Counted from the stretch's first letter, positions 1 through 18,473 are shown. The stretch: 64,000 nucleotides of DNA from Helicobacter sp. 11S02629-2 (GCF_002272875.1 NZ_MLAN01000002.1:186001-250000); one strand, 5' to 3'. Translations and numbers: made by a program. The notes: generated by a model not told the origin, from the letters alone.

Positions 1-194
1 TCTTAGTTGACGCAGGTGCAAATAAGATAAATGTTATTAAAGCAGTAAGAGAAATCACTGGTCTTGGCTTAAAAGAAGCTAAAGAAGCTACAGAAAAAAC
101 TCCTCACACTCTAAAAGAAGGTATTAGCAAAGAAGATTGCGAAAACTTCAAGAAAAAACTAGAAGAAGCTGGCGCAAAAGTAGAAGTTAAGTAA
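1..194 (+). CDS. rplL: 50S ribosomal protein L7/L12, C-terminal part (5' end outside window)
   Basis: The frame starting at base 3 is open to TAA at 192-194 and encodes about 63 residues. It begins [17 protein letters not shown] and continues GLGLKEAKE, the conserved C-terminal domain of L7/L12 that contacts elongation factors at the ribosomal stalk. The N-terminal dimerisation domain and hinge lie upstream of the window. It precedes rpoBC in the usual rplJL-rpoBC order, with a 176-base gap holding a terminator-like structure. Identification is secure because the domain is highly conserved and the synteny is universal. Confidence 0.96.
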   Translation, partial: LVDAGANKINVIKAVREITGLGLKEAKEATEKTPHTLKEGISKEDCENFKKKLEEAGAKVEVK

Positions 195-219
195 TTTTAT
201 TTTTACTTTTTGACCCTAC

Positions 220-281
220 ACCCGCTTGGTTGGGGCGTGAAATACACTTGTATATCACGTCTTGACGTGAGTGGGTTTTTT
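220..281 (+). terminator. Terminator-like attenuator between rplL and rpoBC
   Basis: ACCCGCTT (220-227) can pair with GAGTGGGT (269-276) using two G-U pairs, and five further Ts follow. A nested hairpin TCACGT-CTTG-ACGTGA sits at 255-270. Placed between the abundant L7/L12 mRNA and the polymerase gene, this is where other bacteria partially terminate transcription to give more L7/L12 than RNA polymerase. The structure is seen; partial read-through is inferred. Confidence 0.55.
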
Positions 282-367
282 GCTTTATAGAACACTCAAA
301 ATATATTAAATGATATTTAGTGTATTTAGAGTGTTTGACTCTTCAAAATATTACTTATGAAGGTTAA

Positions 368-9052
<8,685 letters not shown>

Positions 9053-9063
9053 GCTTAGAGGTT

Positions 9064-9085
9064 AGCCTAGAAAAACTAGGCTTTT
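9064..9085 (+). terminator. Hairpin terminator after rpoBC
   Basis: AGCCTAG (9064-9070), loop AAAAA, CTAGGCT (9076-9082), followed by TTT. It is a perfect 7-bp stem with a short U-tract, 11 bases after the rpoBC stop and before rpsL. The U-tract is short, so read-through into rpsL-rpsG-fusA is possible. Confidence 0.65.
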
Positions 9086-9126
9086 GAAGTATAATAACAA
9101 AAATTTTAATTTTACAAGGAAAGTTC

Positions 9127-9516
9127 GTGCCAACCATTAATCAATTGATTCGCAAAGAAAGAAGCAAGGTTATCAAAAAGACTAAGTCACCAGCTCTTCA
9201 AGAGTGTCCTCAAAGAAGAGGAGTTTGTACTCGTGTTTATACAACAACTCCTAAAAAACCTAACTCAGCGTTAAGAAAAGTTGCAAAAGTAAGGCTTACT
9301 TCTAAGTTTGAAGTTATTAGCTATATCCCGGGTGAAGGTCATAACCTTCAAGAACACAGCATCGTGCTAGTTCGTGGTGGTAGGGTAAAAGACTTACCGG
9401 GTGTTAAGTATCACATTATCCGTGGTGCACTAGATACTGCTGGTGTCGCAAAAAGAACTGTTTCAAGAAGTAAGTATGGTGCTAAAAAAGCTAAAAAAGA
9501 TACAGCTAAAAAATAA
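9127..9516 (+). CDS. rpsL: 30S ribosomal protein S12
   Basis: 129 residues, the normal length for S12, which shapes the decoding centre of the small subunit. The signature [18 protein letters not shown] is present, and the two lysines whose replacement gives streptomycin resistance (in PKKPNS and in PGVKYH) are the wild-type residues. Translation starts at GTG 9127, preceded by an AAGGAAAG ribosome site at about 9116-9123. rpsG follows after 18 bases and fusA after that, forming the classical str cluster without tuf. Confidence 0.97.
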   Translation: MPTINQLIRKERSKVIKKTKSPALQECPQRRGVCTRVYTTTPKKPNSALRKVAKVRLTSKFEVISYIPGEGHNLQEHSIVLVRGGRVKDLPGVKYHIIRGALDTAGVAKRTVSRSKYGAKKAKKDTAKK

Positions 9517-9534
9517 TATAAAGGTAGGTAATAA

Positions 9535-10002
<468 letters not shown>

Positions 10003-10009
10003 GTAAAAA

Positions 10010-12088
10010 ATGGCAAGAACTACCCCCCTAGATAAAATTAGAAACATTGGAATCGCTGCTCACATCGATGCAGGTAAAACAACTACAACTGAAAGAATCC
10101 TTTTCTATACAGGTGTAAGTCATAAAATTGGTGAGGTACATGATGGCGCGGCCACTATGGACTGGATGGAGCAAGAAAAAGAAAGAGGTATAACTATTAC
10201 TTCTGCGGCAACTACATGCTTTTGGAAAAACTATCAAATAAATATCATAGATACTCCAGGACACGTTGACTTCACTATAGAAGTTGAAAGATCTATGCGT
10301 GTGCTTGATGGTGCTGTGGCTGTATTTTGCTCAGTTGGTGGCGTGCAACCTCAAAGTGAGACAGTTTGGAGACAGGCTAATAAGTATGGCGTCCCAAGAA
10401 TGGTTTTTGTTAACAAAATGGATAGAATCGGCGCTAACTTTTTTAACGTGGAATCTCAAATCAAAACCAGACTAAAAGCCAACCCAGTACCTATTAATAT
10501 ACCTATAGGAGCTGAAGATAACTTCAAAGGCGTTATAGATTTAATTAGAATGAAAGCTATAGTTTGGAATGATGAAACTATGGGTGCAAAATACGACATA
10601 GAAGAGATTCCAGCTGAGCTACTAGAAGAAGCTAAAAAGTACCGCGAAAAGATGGTAGAAGCAGCAGCCGAGCAAGATGAAGCCTTGATGGAAAAATATC
10701 TTGGTGGTGAAGATCTAACTGAAGAAGAGATCAAAAAAGGTATCAAAGCAGGTTGTTTGAAGATGGAACTTATACCTATGCTTTGTGGAAGCTCTTTCAA
10801 AAACAAAGGTGTGCAAACTTTACTAGATGCAGTAGTTGACTTTTTACCAAGCCCAACTGAAGTTGTAAACATAAAAGGCATAGATCCTAAGACTGATGAA
10901 GAAGTGCATGTTGAGTCTTCAGATAGTGGCGAGTTTGCAGGACTTGCATTTAAGATAATGACAGATCCTTTTGTTGGTCAGCTAACTTTCGTTCGTGTCT
11001 ATAGAGGCAAGTTGGAATCTGGAAGCTATGTGCTTAACTCAACTAAAGGCAAAAAAGAACGTGTTGGCCGTCTTTTAAAAATGCACTCTAACAAAAGAGA
11101 AGATATAAAAGAAGTTTACGCCGGAGAAATCTGTGCTTTTGTTGGACTTAAAGATACTCTAACTGGTGATACACTTTGTAGTGAAAAAGCACCAGTTATC
11201 CTAGAAAGGATGGAGTTCCCAGAGCCAGTTATCCAAATCGCAGTTGAGCCAAAAACTAAGGCTGATCAAGAAAAGATGAGCGTAGCACTAGGAAAACTAG
11301 CCGAAGAAGATCCAAGCTTTAGAGTAAGCACTCAAGAAGAAACAGGTCAAACGCTAATTGGCGGTATGGGTGAGCTTCACTTAGAAATCATCGTTGATAG
11401 ACTAAAAAGAGAGTTTAAGGTAGAAGCAGAGATAGGTCAACCTCAAGTTGCTTTTAGAGAAACTATTAGAGATTCTGTCAACAAAGAGCACAAGTATGCT
11501 AAGCAGTCAGGTGGTCGTGGTCAGTATGGGCATGTATTTATCAAGCTTGAGCCTAAAGAGGCTGGCACTGGCTATGAGTTTGTAAACAACATCAGTGGTG
11601 GTGTTATACCTAAGGAGTATATCCCAGCAGTTGATAAAGGTATACAAGAAGCTATGCAAAGTGGTGTGCTAGCTGGTTATCCAGTAGTGGACTGCAAGGT
11701 TACTTTATATGATGGAAGCTACCATGAAGTGGATAGCTCAGAGATGGCATTTAAGATAGCTGGATCTATGGCGTTTAAAGAAGCTTGCCGTGCTGCAAAA
11801 CCTGTGCTTTTAGAGCCTATGATGAAGGTTGAAGTAGAAGTGCCAGAAGAGTATATGGGCGATGTTATAGGAGATCTTAACAGAAGAAGAGGTCAAATAA
11901 ATTCTATGGATGATAGGATGGGCTTAAAGCTAGTTAACGCACATGTGCCACTAGCTGAGATGTTTGGTTACTCTACAGATCTTAGGTCAGCTACTCAAGG
12001 TCGTGGAACTTATACTATGGAGTTTAACCACTATGGTGAAGTTCCAAACAATATAGCTAAAGAGATAGTAGAAAAGAGAAAAAGCTAA
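10010..12088 (+). CDS. fusA: Elongation factor G
   Basis: 692-residue translational GTPase that drives translocation. The G1 motif AHIDAGKTT is at about residues 17-25, the switch segment ERGITI at about 59-64, DTPGH and NKMD follow, and domains II-V continue to the C-terminus with the domain IV segment GGRGQYGHV. Length equals that of bacterial EF-G1. Start ATG is 7 bases after rpsG and follows GGTAGGT. A long hairpin without a U-tract lies just downstream. Confidence 0.98.
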   Translation: MARTTPLDKIRNIGIAAHIDAGKTTTTERILFYTGVSHKIGEVHDGAATMDWMEQEKERGITITSAATTCFWKNYQINIIDTPGHVDFTIEVERSMRVLDGAVAVFCSVGGVQPQSETVWRQANKYGVPRMVFVNKMDRIGANFFNVESQIKTRLKANPVPINIPIGAEDNFKGVIDLIRMKAIVWNDETMGAKYDIEEIPAELLEEAKKYREKMVEAAAEQDEALMEKYLGGEDLTEEEIKKGIKAGCLKMELIPMLCGSSFKNKGVQTLLDAVVDFLPSPTEVVNIKGIDPKTDEEVHVESSDSGEFAGLAFKIMTDPFVGQLTFVRVYRGKLESGSYVLNSTKGKKERVGRLLKMHSNKREDIKEVYAGEICAFVGLKDTLTGDTLCSEKAPVILERMEFPEPVIQIAVEPKTKADQEKMSVALGKLAEEDPSFRVSTQEETGQTLIGGMGELHLEIIVDRLKREFKVEAEIGQPQVAFRETIRDSVNKEHKYAKQSGGRGQYGHVFIKLEPKEAGTGYEFVNNISGGVIPKEYIPAVDKGIQEAMQSGVLAGYPVVDCKVTLYDGSYHEVDSSEMAFKIAGSMAFKEACRAAKPVLLEPMMKVEVEVPEEYMGDVIGDLNRRRGQINSMDDRMGLKLVNAHVPLAEMFGYSTDLRSATQGRGTYTMEFNHYGEVPNNIAKEIVEKRKS

Positions 12089-12122
12089 GTTTTTACTTCT
12101 CTAGTCTCTTTACATAACGTAT

Positions 12123-12156
12123 CCTAACCTCTCTTGCCCAGTCAAGGGAGGTTGGG
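12123..12156 (+). terminator. Strong hairpin after fusA
   Basis: A 14-bp stem including two G-U pairs: CCTAACCTCTCTTG (12123-12136) pairs with CAAGGGAGGTTGGG (12143-12156) across a CCCAGT loop. It ends the str cluster. There is no U-run after it, so it may protect the mRNA 3' end or act with Rho instead of being an intrinsic terminator. Confidence 0.55.
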
Positions 12157-12200
12157 GCTTAAATATCCAATTTTGAAATTTTAAAGTATAAAATCTTTAT

Positions 12201-12222
12201 TAGATTCCATACTTAGAATCTA
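12201..12222. repeat. Inverted pair of the AGATTC word between convergent genes
   Basis: TAGATTC (12201-12207) and GAATCTA (12216-12222) are perfect 7-base inverted arms around an 8-base loop. The site lies between the ends of fusA (+) and the GT6 gene (-). It is one of four such inverted pairs of the same word found in intergenic DNA here. Confidence 0.7.
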
Positions 12223-12248
12223 TTGCCAATTTATCATTGGCATAGCTT

Positions 12249-13397
12249 TTATCTTAGACTTTTAAACCTCTTAAGCTTAGCCTTTATTGAAGAAGCTATC
12301 TTTTTTAATGTTTTTATACTCTTAAAGCGGTACTCTATGGAGATGGACTTAAAGCGTTTTTCTCCCCTTAAGTAAGCATGCCCTCCATACTTTGGATTAG
12401 CCTTATCAAGAAGTAAGATTTTTGTGTGTTTTTCAAGGTCAAAGTAGTCATTTATAGCATCTTTCATAAAGTGATATCTACTTTCATAGTTTTTAAACCC
12501 ATACTGTTTTTCAAGTAGTTTTATTAGCAAATCACGTGGGATAAGAGTAGCTTTGCTGCATAGATTTTCAGTAAACTCTTTTCTTTTTAGCCCATCTTGC
12601 ATGCACTCTTCATCCATCACAAAAGCTTTATCTATATTAAAATACCATCCTTCAGGCTTTAAAAACATACTAGATAAGGCTTTTATCTCTTTGTCTAAAA
12701 AGTATTTATTGATATGACTTTCATCGTGCCATAAAGCAGTTACGCCATTATCCATATCTGTTTGGATATTATCTTTTAAAGTCTTTATAAGCTTAAGATA
12801 TGCGTCCTTGCTTCCACCATTTAGCCCTCCAGCGTAGTAGGCACTTCCCCTACCTTCTTCTATAAAGGCTAAAGATTTTGGATTTTTATCATAGGTAAAT
12901 TTCTTAGCATTTCTTGAAGGATATATCTTTAAGTCTAGTCCTATCTTTATAAATCCCGGATGCAAGCAGCCAACTAAGCCAGATTTAGTATCTGGTAAAA
13001 ATTCATCTTTAAAAATCTCTTGTTTTACTACCATATTTGCATTAAAGAAAAAGATGTAGTCAAAGTTAGATAACTCATCTTTTATCTTCCAAAACATGTC
13101 ATAACGAAGCAAAGTATCATAAGGCCAGCCAAGTTTTTCTTGGTAGATCTTAGTTATATTGCCATTAGTTTCTATCTTTTTAGAATCTGTCCATACAAAG
13201 TAGTGCTTACTAGCATCTTTTATAAAAAACTTTTCCATAGATTTATAGAAGTCTTCAAAGAATACATCATATCGCCCAGTGGCTATGTAGAGTATGGCTA
13301 TCTTCATCTTATCGATATCTTTTTGACTTAGGTTGTTGATGGGGGGGGGGGGGGATTCAAAGGTATCTTTTTTAGATTCTAACTCTATATCTTGCAT
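12249..13397 (-). CDS. Phase-variable GT6-family (ABO/alpha-1,3-Gal(NAc) transferase-like) glycosyltransferase
   Basis: 382 residues. The domain starts at M31 (KIAILYIATGRY) and shows GT6 features in order: WPYDTLLRYDMF near 91-102, FFFNANMVV with an N119-A-N121 motif in place of the metal-binding DxD of animal GT6 enzymes, LHPGF at 145-149, a YYAGGLNGGS segment, and WHDESHINKYF. Replacement of DxD by NxN is known from bacterial GT6 enzymes, which transfer Gal or GalNAc in alpha-1,3 linkage to make blood-group-like glycans. The acceptor is probably the LPS O-chain (inferred). A C14 tract (G14 on the + strand) encodes Pro16-Pro19 ahead of the domain, and in the present length the frame is open from ATG 13397. 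M31 could act as a secondary start that bypasses the tract. The gene stands alone, convergent to fusA. Confidence 0.85.
   Translation of the reverse strand: MQDIELESKKDTFESPPPPINNLSQKDIDKMKIAILYIATGRYDVFFEDFYKSMEKFFIKDASKHYFVWTDSKKIETNGNITKIYQEKLGWPYDTLLRYDMFWKIKDELSNFDYIFFFNANMVVKQEIFKDEFLPDTKSGLVGCLHPGFIKIGLDLKIYPSRNAKKFTYDKNPKSLAFIEEGRGSAYYAGGLNGGSKDAYLKLIKTLKDNIQTDMDNGVTALWHDESHINKYFLDKEIKALSSMFLKPEGWYFNIDKAFVMDEECMQDGLKRKEFTENLCSKATLIPRDLLIKLLEKQYGFKNYESRYHFMKDAINDYFDLEKHTKILLLDKANPKYGGHAYLRGEKRFKSISIEYRFKSIKTLKKIASSIKAKLKRFKSLR
13341..13354 (-). repeat. C14 homopolymer in the 5' part of the GT6 gene
   Basis: Fourteen consecutive G on the + strand (C on the coding strand), at codons 15-19 of the glycosyltransferase. 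Slippage by one or two bases would move the upstream start out of frame. Long G/C tracts are the usual contingency locus of Helicobacter and Campylobacter surface-glycan genes. The present length is the ON state. Confidence 0.92.
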
Positions 13398-13534
13398 ATG
13401 CTCTATTACCTCAAGGACTAAAATTTTAAGTTAAGTATTTTGGTTATATTTTACTCCTTTAATTGTCCTAAGTGGCAAATCATGCCGTTTTGGTCTTGAA
13501 TATAGCGTGAATTTTGAACGCCAAAAGGTATTTG

Positions 13535-13543
13535 TGATAAAAT
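13535..13543 (+). promoter_or_regulatory. Candidate -10 element for the gene at 13577
   Basis: TGATAAAAT at 13535-13543 reads as a -10-like hexamer (TAAAAT) in the divergent gap upstream of the small membrane-protein gene. No clear -35 is visible, which is common in Helicobacter promoters. Confidence 0.35.
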
Positions 13544-13576
13544 CTTGCTAGCTGTGCCAAATTAAGTGAGGTTTTT

Positions 13577-13987
13577 GTGGAACAAGTCATCTTTATCATC
13601 ATCTGCTTTGTGGTCGTTGTAGGCTTGTTTTTATTTGCCTTATTTAAGTTTGTGTTAGTAAAGCCTACCAAAAAAGTTATCCCATTGAAGGAGCATGAAT
13701 ATTTTGGCTTGCAAAATGTCATGGTAGTTTTAGATTCTAGAACTAGTAGTGCTGCAGACTTACAAGAAGCTATAGATAAGTTTATGCAGCACTATGATGA
13801 GCTTGCTCCAAGTAAGATACAGTTAAAAAACATCCTTATAGCCCTAGCCTTGCATAGAAATGCCACTAAAGACATCATCCTAGGCACTCAAAAAAAACTA
13901 CAAGCACTTAATCCAGACATGACTAGTGAGCTAGAAAGGGCTGTAAAAAGGGGACTTGACGCAAGAAAGCAGTCTAGATTTAGCTAA
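13577..13987 (+). CDS. Small membrane-anchored protein of unknown function
   Basis: 136 residues starting at GTG 13577, preceded by GTGAGGT. One strongly hydrophobic segment (about residues 4-28) should anchor it in the inner membrane. The remaining 105 residues are soluble, probably cytoplasmic and mostly helical. I do not recognise a named family. Its layout and several motifs (DLQEAIDKFMQHY, then a helix ending in ERAVKRGLDARK) resemble the protein at 63313-63723, suggesting distant paralogues. It is divergent from the GT6 gene and followed by a long non-coding gap. Confidence 0.75.
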   Translation: MEQVIFIIICFVVVVGLFLFALFKFVLVKPTKKVIPLKEHEYFGLQNVMVVLDSRTSSAADLQEAIDKFMQHYDELAPSKIQLKNILIALALHRNATKDIILGTQKKLQALNPDMTSELERAVKRGLDARKQSRFS

Positions 13988-14395
13988 GGCTAGTTTAGTT
14001 AGGATGGCTTAGTTAGAGTAGGTTGCTAGATTAGATTCTAAAAAGCTACAAGTAAGGCACATTTTTAGTCACTTTCATTTTAGTTTTTGCCTACATCTAC
14101 CTATATCATATTTATCACCTAAGCACTTCTTAAACCACTAGTCTTAAATCCATCTACTTTAAAAATTTCTCAGTCAACTTCAAGTAAAAACTTTTTACTT
14201 AGAATCTGCATTTTGTTATATAGCTATCAAAAAGCCTGTCTTTGGTTAAAAGATTTGCACTAAATGAGGAAGTTTTACTTTTTTATCTAAAAAATCAAGC
14301 CAAAAACTCATATTTTAAACTTAAAAATAATTTTTACTTTTTTAGCTTTGTTAGTAGAATGGAATCTTAAACTTTTTAACAGTTCAGGAGTAAAG
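13988..14395. other. Intergenic region upstream of modA
   Basis: About 400 AT-rich bases with no convincing reading frame. It contains two copies of the AGATTC word (about 14030 and 14203) and should hold the modA promoter. I see no clear ModE-type palindrome and no molybdenum-cofactor riboswitch fold. Confidence 0.5.
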
Positions 14396-15127
14396 ATGAA
14401 GTTTTTTATGAAAGCAGCAATAGTTGCACTACTTGGAGTTAACTCACTTTTTGCAAGTCACTTAGAGATATTAGCAGCGGCTAACTTGAGGTATGTTTTA
14501 CAAGATGTTAAAACTGCCTTTTTAAAAGAGCACCCAAAAGATACTATGGAGATAACCTTTGATGCAAGTGGAAGGCTTTATGCAAAAGTCACACAGGGTC
14601 TAAAAGCAGATCTTTTTATATCAGCTGATGAAAGTTTCCCTAATAAGCTTTATGAGGCAAAGCTTGCCACTAAGCCAGTAGTCTACACACAAGGAATCTT
14701 AGTTTTATGGAGTGATGGCGATATGAAGGTAACTTCGCTAGATGACATGTTAAAAGCTAAAAATATAGCCCTTCCTAATCCTCAAACTGCACCTTATGGT
14801 AGAGCAGCCCTAGAGGCTTTAAAAAATAGTGGGCTTTATAGCAAGGTAGAATCTAAAATAGCAACTGCTCTTTCCATATCTCAGGCCAATCAATATGTCA
14901 TCTCTCGTAATGCACAAATTGGCTTTAATGCACTTTCTATGGTTAGATCCCAGAAAAACGCAAGCATTTTAGTAGTAGATAGCAAGCTGTACTCTCCTAT
15001 AAAACAAGCTATGAGTATACTAAATAGCAGCGATAATAAAGCTTTGGCTAAGGAGTTTTATGACTTTATCCTAAGTCCTAAAGGACAAAAAATCTTTGCA
15101 GAGTATGGTTACAAGGCACTGAAGTAA
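14396..15127 (+). CDS. modA: Molybdate ABC transporter, periplasmic binding protein
   Basis: 243 residues from ATG 14396, chosen because an AGGAG site (14386-14390) precedes it and the product then begins with a signal peptide (MKFFMKAAIVALLGVNSLFAS). An upstream TTG at 14348 would add 16 residues ahead of the signal. Mature ModA features follow: EILAAANLRYVL, TFDASGRLYAKV, KADLFISAD and a C-terminal FILSPKGQKIFAEYG. It binds molybdate in the periplasm for ModBC. Here it is separated from modBC by acpP-fabF-accA and has its own terminator. It supplies molybdenum for enzymes such as the periplasmic nitrate reductase suggested by napD. Confidence 0.9.
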   Translation: MKFFMKAAIVALLGVNSLFASHLEILAAANLRYVLQDVKTAFLKEHPKDTMEITFDASGRLYAKVTQGLKADLFISADESFPNKLYEAKLATKPVVYTQGILVLWSDGDMKVTSLDDMLKAKNIALPNPQTAPYGRAALEALKNSGLYSKVESKIATALSISQANQYVISRNAQIGFNALSMVRSQKNASILVVDSKLYSPIKQAMSILNSSDNKALAKEFYDFILSPKGQKIFAEYGYKALK

Positions 15128-15213
15128 TAAAGAAGCAATTAAAGGCTTTGAGGTTTTGTCATCCAATTATAAAAAGTTAAGAAAAATTAATGTATGCTAT
15201 ATATCTGCTTAGA

Positions 15214-15240
15214 TAAGCGGGTATATGCCCTTATTTTTTT
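15214..15240 (+). terminator. Intrinsic terminator after modA
   Basis: TAAG(C)GGG pairs with CCCTTA around TATATG, with one bulged C, and TTTTTTT follows at 15234-15240. It lies 87 bases after the modA stop and just before the acpP promoter, so modA forms its own transcription unit. Confidence 0.7.
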
Positions 15241-15248
15241 ATTTTAGA

Positions 15249-15254
15249 TACAAT
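15249..15254 (+). promoter_or_regulatory. -10 element of the acpP-fabF-accA-modBC operon
   Basis: TACAAT at 15249-15254 follows T-rich sequence and would start transcription near 15261, giving a leader of about 30 bases. An AGAGGAG ribosome site precedes acpP. T-rich upstream DNA without a -35 hexamer is typical of Helicobacter housekeeping promoters. Confidence 0.55.
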
Positions 15255-15290
15255 TTTGCAAAATTAATAATATAAAGAGGAGTTTTTAAA

Positions 15291-15530
15291 ATGAGTACGG
15301 AGATTTTCCAACAAGTAGCCGAATTAGTATCACAAAACCTAAGCGTAGATTTAGAAGCAGTAAAACCAGAGTCTGAGTTCGTAAAAGATTTAAATGCAGA
15401 TTCTTTGGATGTGGTAGAACTTATAATGGCTTTAGAAGAAAAGTTCAATATAGAAATTCCTGATGAAGAAGCTGAGAAGATAAAGAAGGTAAGTGACGTT
15501 GTAGACTACATTGCTAAAAATGTGAAGTAG
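15291..15530 (+). CDS. acpP: Acyl carrier protein
   Basis: 79 residues, acidic, with the phosphopantetheine attachment motif ADSLDVVEL; the modified serine is Ser38. It carries growing acyl chains in type II fatty-acid synthesis. Start ATG 15291 follows AGAGGAG. fabF starts 27 bases after its stop, so the pair is an operon, as in other Helicobacter genomes. Confidence 0.97.
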   Translation: MSTEIFQQVAELVSQNLSVDLEAVKPESEFVKDLNADSLDVVELIMALEEKFNIEIPDEEAEKIKKVSDVVDYIAKNVK

Positions 15531-15557
15531 GATCTTTAAGATAGTTAAGGAGAATAT

Positions 15558-16811
15558 GTGCGAAGAATAGCTGTTGTAGGTCTTGGCATGGTGAATGCCC
15601 TAGGACTTGATAAGGAGACATCCTTCCCAAGAATAGTGGCTGGTGAAAGTGGAGTTAAAAAGATAGAAAGCTTTGATGTGGAGGGGTTCCCCGTACAGAT
15701 TGCAGCAGAGATTACTAACTTTGACCCAGAGGTTGTTTTAAATCCTAAGGATTTTAAAAAAGCGCATCGTTTTATCCAGCTTGGATTACTAGCTGCTAAG
15801 GAAGCTTTGGAAGAAAGTGGGTTGTTAGATTCTGAGGGTAAGGTAAAAGAAGAGCTTAGAGATAGATTTGGGATTTGCAGTGCTTCTGGTATAGGAGGTT
15901 TGGGTAATATCGAAGCTAACTCTATAGCTTGCCACGATAAAGGACCTAAAAGGGTAACACCTTTTTTCATACCTTCAGCCTTAGTTAATATGCTAAGTGG
16001 TTTTGCATCTATAGAGTTTAATATCAAAGGGCCTAATCTATCTTGTGTAACTGCTTGTGCGGCAGGAACTCACGCCATTATAGATGCTATCAAAACTATA
16101 GCTTTAGATGGTGCTGATAGGGTTTTAGTAGTAGGAGCGGAGTCTGCTATATGTCCAGTTGGCATAGGTGGATTTGCTGCTATGAGGGCACTTAGCACTA
16201 GAAATGATGATCCAAAAACAGCGAGTAGACCTTTTGATAAAGATAGAGATGGCTTTGTCATGGGTGAAGGTGCTGGTGCTTTAGTGCTTGAAGACTATGA
16301 CTTAGCTAAGGCAAGGGGTGCTAAGATCTATGGTGAGATAGTAGGCTTTGGAGAAAGTAGTGATGCTAATCATATAACTACTCCGGCTCCGGGTGGTGAA
16401 GGTGCTTATAGGGCTATGAAGGCGGCTATGGACATGACTAAGAAGAAATATCCAGACATGAAGATAGACTATATTAATGCCCATGGTACAAGCACAGGTT
16501 ATAACGACTTGTTTGAAACACAAGCACTAAGACACGCCTTCCCAGAGGGTGTGCCTCCAGTTAGTTCTACGAAGGGTCAGATAGGTCACTGTCTAGGTGC
16601 TGCTGGTGCTATAGAAGCTGTTATATCACTTCTTGCTTTAGAGGCTAATACTATGCCTCCAACTATTAATCAGTTCGAAAAAGACCCAGAGTGCGACTTA
16701 GACTATATACCTAATGTCGCTAGAAAGAAAGATTTAAACTTTGTTATGAGCAACTCATTTGGTTTTGGTGGGACTAATGGCGTTGTTATCTTTAAAAGAT
16801 GCGAAGCGTAA
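15558..16811 (+). CDS. fabF: 3-oxoacyl-[acyl-carrier-protein] synthase II
   Basis: 417 residues. The condensing-enzyme triad is intact: Cys167 in TACAAGTH, His309 in NAHGTST and His344 in GHCLGAAG. It elongates acyl-ACP with malonyl-ACP. Translation starts at GTG 15558 after AAGGAGA; the ATG two bases upstream reads into a stop after four codons and is excluded. It sits between acpP and accA, 6 bases from the latter. Confidence 0.97.
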   Translation: MRRIAVVGLGMVNALGLDKETSFPRIVAGESGVKKIESFDVEGFPVQIAAEITNFDPEVVLNPKDFKKAHRFIQLGLLAAKEALEESGLLDSEGKVKEELRDRFGICSASGIGGLGNIEANSIACHDKGPKRVTPFFIPSALVNMLSGFASIEFNIKGPNLSCVTACAAGTHAIIDAIKTIALDGADRVLVVGAESAICPVGIGGFAAMRALSTRNDDPKTASRPFDKDRDGFVMGEGAGALVLEDYDLAKARGAKIYGEIVGFGESSDANHITTPAPGGEGAYRAMKAAMDMTKKKYPDMKIDYINAHGTSTGYNDLFETQALRHAFPEGVPPVSSTKGQIGHCLGAAGAIEAVISLLALEANTMPPTINQFEKDPECDLDYIPNVARKKDLNFVMSNSFGFGGTNGVVIFKRCEA

Positions 16812-16817
16812 ACTTAT

Positions 16818-17759
16818 ATGGCAGTTTATTTAGACTTTGAACAAAGGCTAAAAAGCTTACAAGATGATATAGATGAGGCCTCTGTCAAAAATGACGAGGC
16901 AGCTAAAAATATACTAATAAAAGACCTAGAAAAAGAGCTTACTAAGGTCTACTCTAATCTTAATGACTATCAAAGACTTCAGTTAGCACGCCATCCTGAT
17001 AGACCTTACGCACTTGACTATATGGAACTTATGATGACTAACTCCCAAGAGATAAGTGGAGATAGACACTTTAAAGATGATAAGTCTATAGTTTGTCATC
17101 TTGGCTATATAGAAGATGAAAGGGTATTAGTCATAGGCGAAGAAAAAGGGCGTGGCACTAAAAATAAACTTGCACGTAACTTTGGTATGCCCCATCCTGA
17201 AGGCTATAGAAAGGCTTTAAGGCTAGCTAAAATGGCTGAAAAGTTTGATATACCTATACTTATGCTAGTTGACACTCCGGGGGCTTATCCGGGACTTGGT
17301 GCCGAAGAAAGAGGTCAAAGTGAGGCTATAGCCAAAAACTTACAAGAGTTTTCAGTGCTAAAAGTTCCCACTATCTCTGTTGTCATAGGTGAAGGTGGGA
17401 GTGGTGGTGCATTAGCTATAGCAGTGGCTGATAGACTTGCTATGATGGAGTATTCTATCTTTAGTGTTATATCACCAGAAGGATGTGCTGCCATACTTTG
17501 GAATGACCCTTCAAAGATAGAGGCTGCAACTAAGGCTATGAAGATAACTCCAACTGAGCTTAAAAATGCCCACTTAATAGATGACATTATCAAAGAGCCA
17601 TTAAACGCAGCCCATAGAAACAAGCAAGAAGCGGCAAATGCCATTAAACACTATTTTCTAGAATCTTTAAGACAGATAAGAGAAGATAGCGACTTTGTAT
17701 CTCATAGATACGCCAAGATCATGAGTTATGGCTCATATGTAGATAACGATAACTCTTAA
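16818..17759 (+). CDS. accA: Acetyl-CoA carboxylase carboxyltransferase subunit alpha
   Basis: 313 residues, the normal size. The N-terminal helix [13 protein letters not shown], the segment [15 protein letters not shown] and [16 protein letters not shown] are diagnostic. With AccD it transfers the carboxyl group from biotin to acetyl-CoA to give malonyl-CoA. It is 6 bases downstream of fabF and 12 bases upstream of modB, so it joins lipid genes to molybdate transport genes in one probable transcript. Confidence 0.97.
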   Translation: MAVYLDFEQRLKSLQDDIDEASVKNDEAAKNILIKDLEKELTKVYSNLNDYQRLQLARHPDRPYALDYMELMMTNSQEISGDRHFKDDKSIVCHLGYIEDERVLVIGEEKGRGTKNKLARNFGMPHPEGYRKALRLAKMAEKFDIPILMLVDTPGAYPGLGAEERGQSEAIAKNLQEFSVLKVPTISVVIGEGGSGGALAIAVADRLAMMEYSIFSVISPEGCAAILWNDPSKIEAATKAMKITPTELKNAHLIDDIIKEPLNAAHRNKQEAANAIKHYFLESLRQIREDSDFVSHRYAKIMSYGSYVDNDNS

Positions 17760-17771
17760 GCTCTACTAAAG

Positions 17772-18473
17772 ATGTTAGAGTTTAATCTATCCACTCTTGA
17801 TTCCGCATTTTTTGAAACTATATGGCTTACTATTAAGCTATCTTTTATCTCAACGCTTATTTTAATCCCAATTGGTATCTTGCTTGGTGCTTATATAGCA
17901 CAAAAAGATACCAAGCTTAGGTTAGTTGTAGAAACACTCACTTGGATGCCTTTGGCTTTACCCCCTACAGTACTTGGCTTTTACTTTTTAGTCGCATTTT
18001 CCCCACAGTCACTTTTTGGCAAGTTTTTAAATCATCTTAATATAGAGCTAGCCTTTAGCTTTAGTGGCTTAGTAGTAGCAAGTATAGTCTACTCCTTGCC
18101 TTTTATGGTTAATCCAATAAAGTCTGGGCTAAAAGAGATTCCAAGCTACTATAAAGAAGTTAGCTACACGCTGGGAAAAGGAAGGATATATACTTTTTTT
18201 AAAGTGCTTTTGCCTAATATCAAACCTAATCTAATCCTTGGTATAACTACAAGTTTTGCACATACTTTAGGTGAGTTTGGCGTAGTCTCTATGATAAGTG
18301 GTGATAGACCCGGAAGCACGAGGGTAGCAAGTATAGCCATCTTTACAGAAACTGATGCTGGCAACTTTGCTACAGCAAACGCTTACGCCTTCATACTTTT
18401 AATCATAAGCTTTATACTTTTGCTAGTAGTTATCTACTTTACGAAGAAGTCTGGCAAAAAAGGAAGGCTTTAG
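17772..18473 (+). CDS. modB: Molybdate ABC transporter permease
   Basis: 233 residues with about five transmembrane helices. The ABC permease coupling segment (YYKEVSYTLGKGRIYTFFKV), followed by the sequence HTLGEFGVVSMISG, is typical of ModB/CysT proteins. Its stop TAG overlaps the GTG start of modC (TAGTG), implying translational coupling. It starts 12 bases after accA without an intervening terminator. Confidence 0.92.
   Translation: MLEFNLSTLDSAFFETIWLTIKLSFISTLILIPIGILLGAYIAQKDTKLRLVVETLTWMPLALPPTVLGFYFLVAFSPQSLFGKFLNHLNIELAFSFSGLVVASIVYSLPFMVNPIKSGLKEIPSYYKEVSYTLGKGRIYTFFKVLLPNIKPNLILGITTSFAHTLGEFGVVSMISGDRPGSTRVASIAIFTETDAGNFATANAYAFILLIISFILLLVVIYFTKKSGKKGRL

Noticed and set aside
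10028-10881. Open frames on the strand opposite fusA, and like ones opposite rpoBC, tadA and fliK
   Set aside because: They lack ribosome sites and recognisable domains and mirror codon bias of the strongly conserved gene.
13988-14395. Possible molybdenum-cofactor riboswitch or ModE site before modA
   Set aside because: I could find neither the multi-stem fold nor a convincing dyad; the stretch is only AT-rich.
15234-15240. T run before acpP considered as a contingency tract
   Set aside because: It is seven bases and forms the U-tract of the modA terminator.
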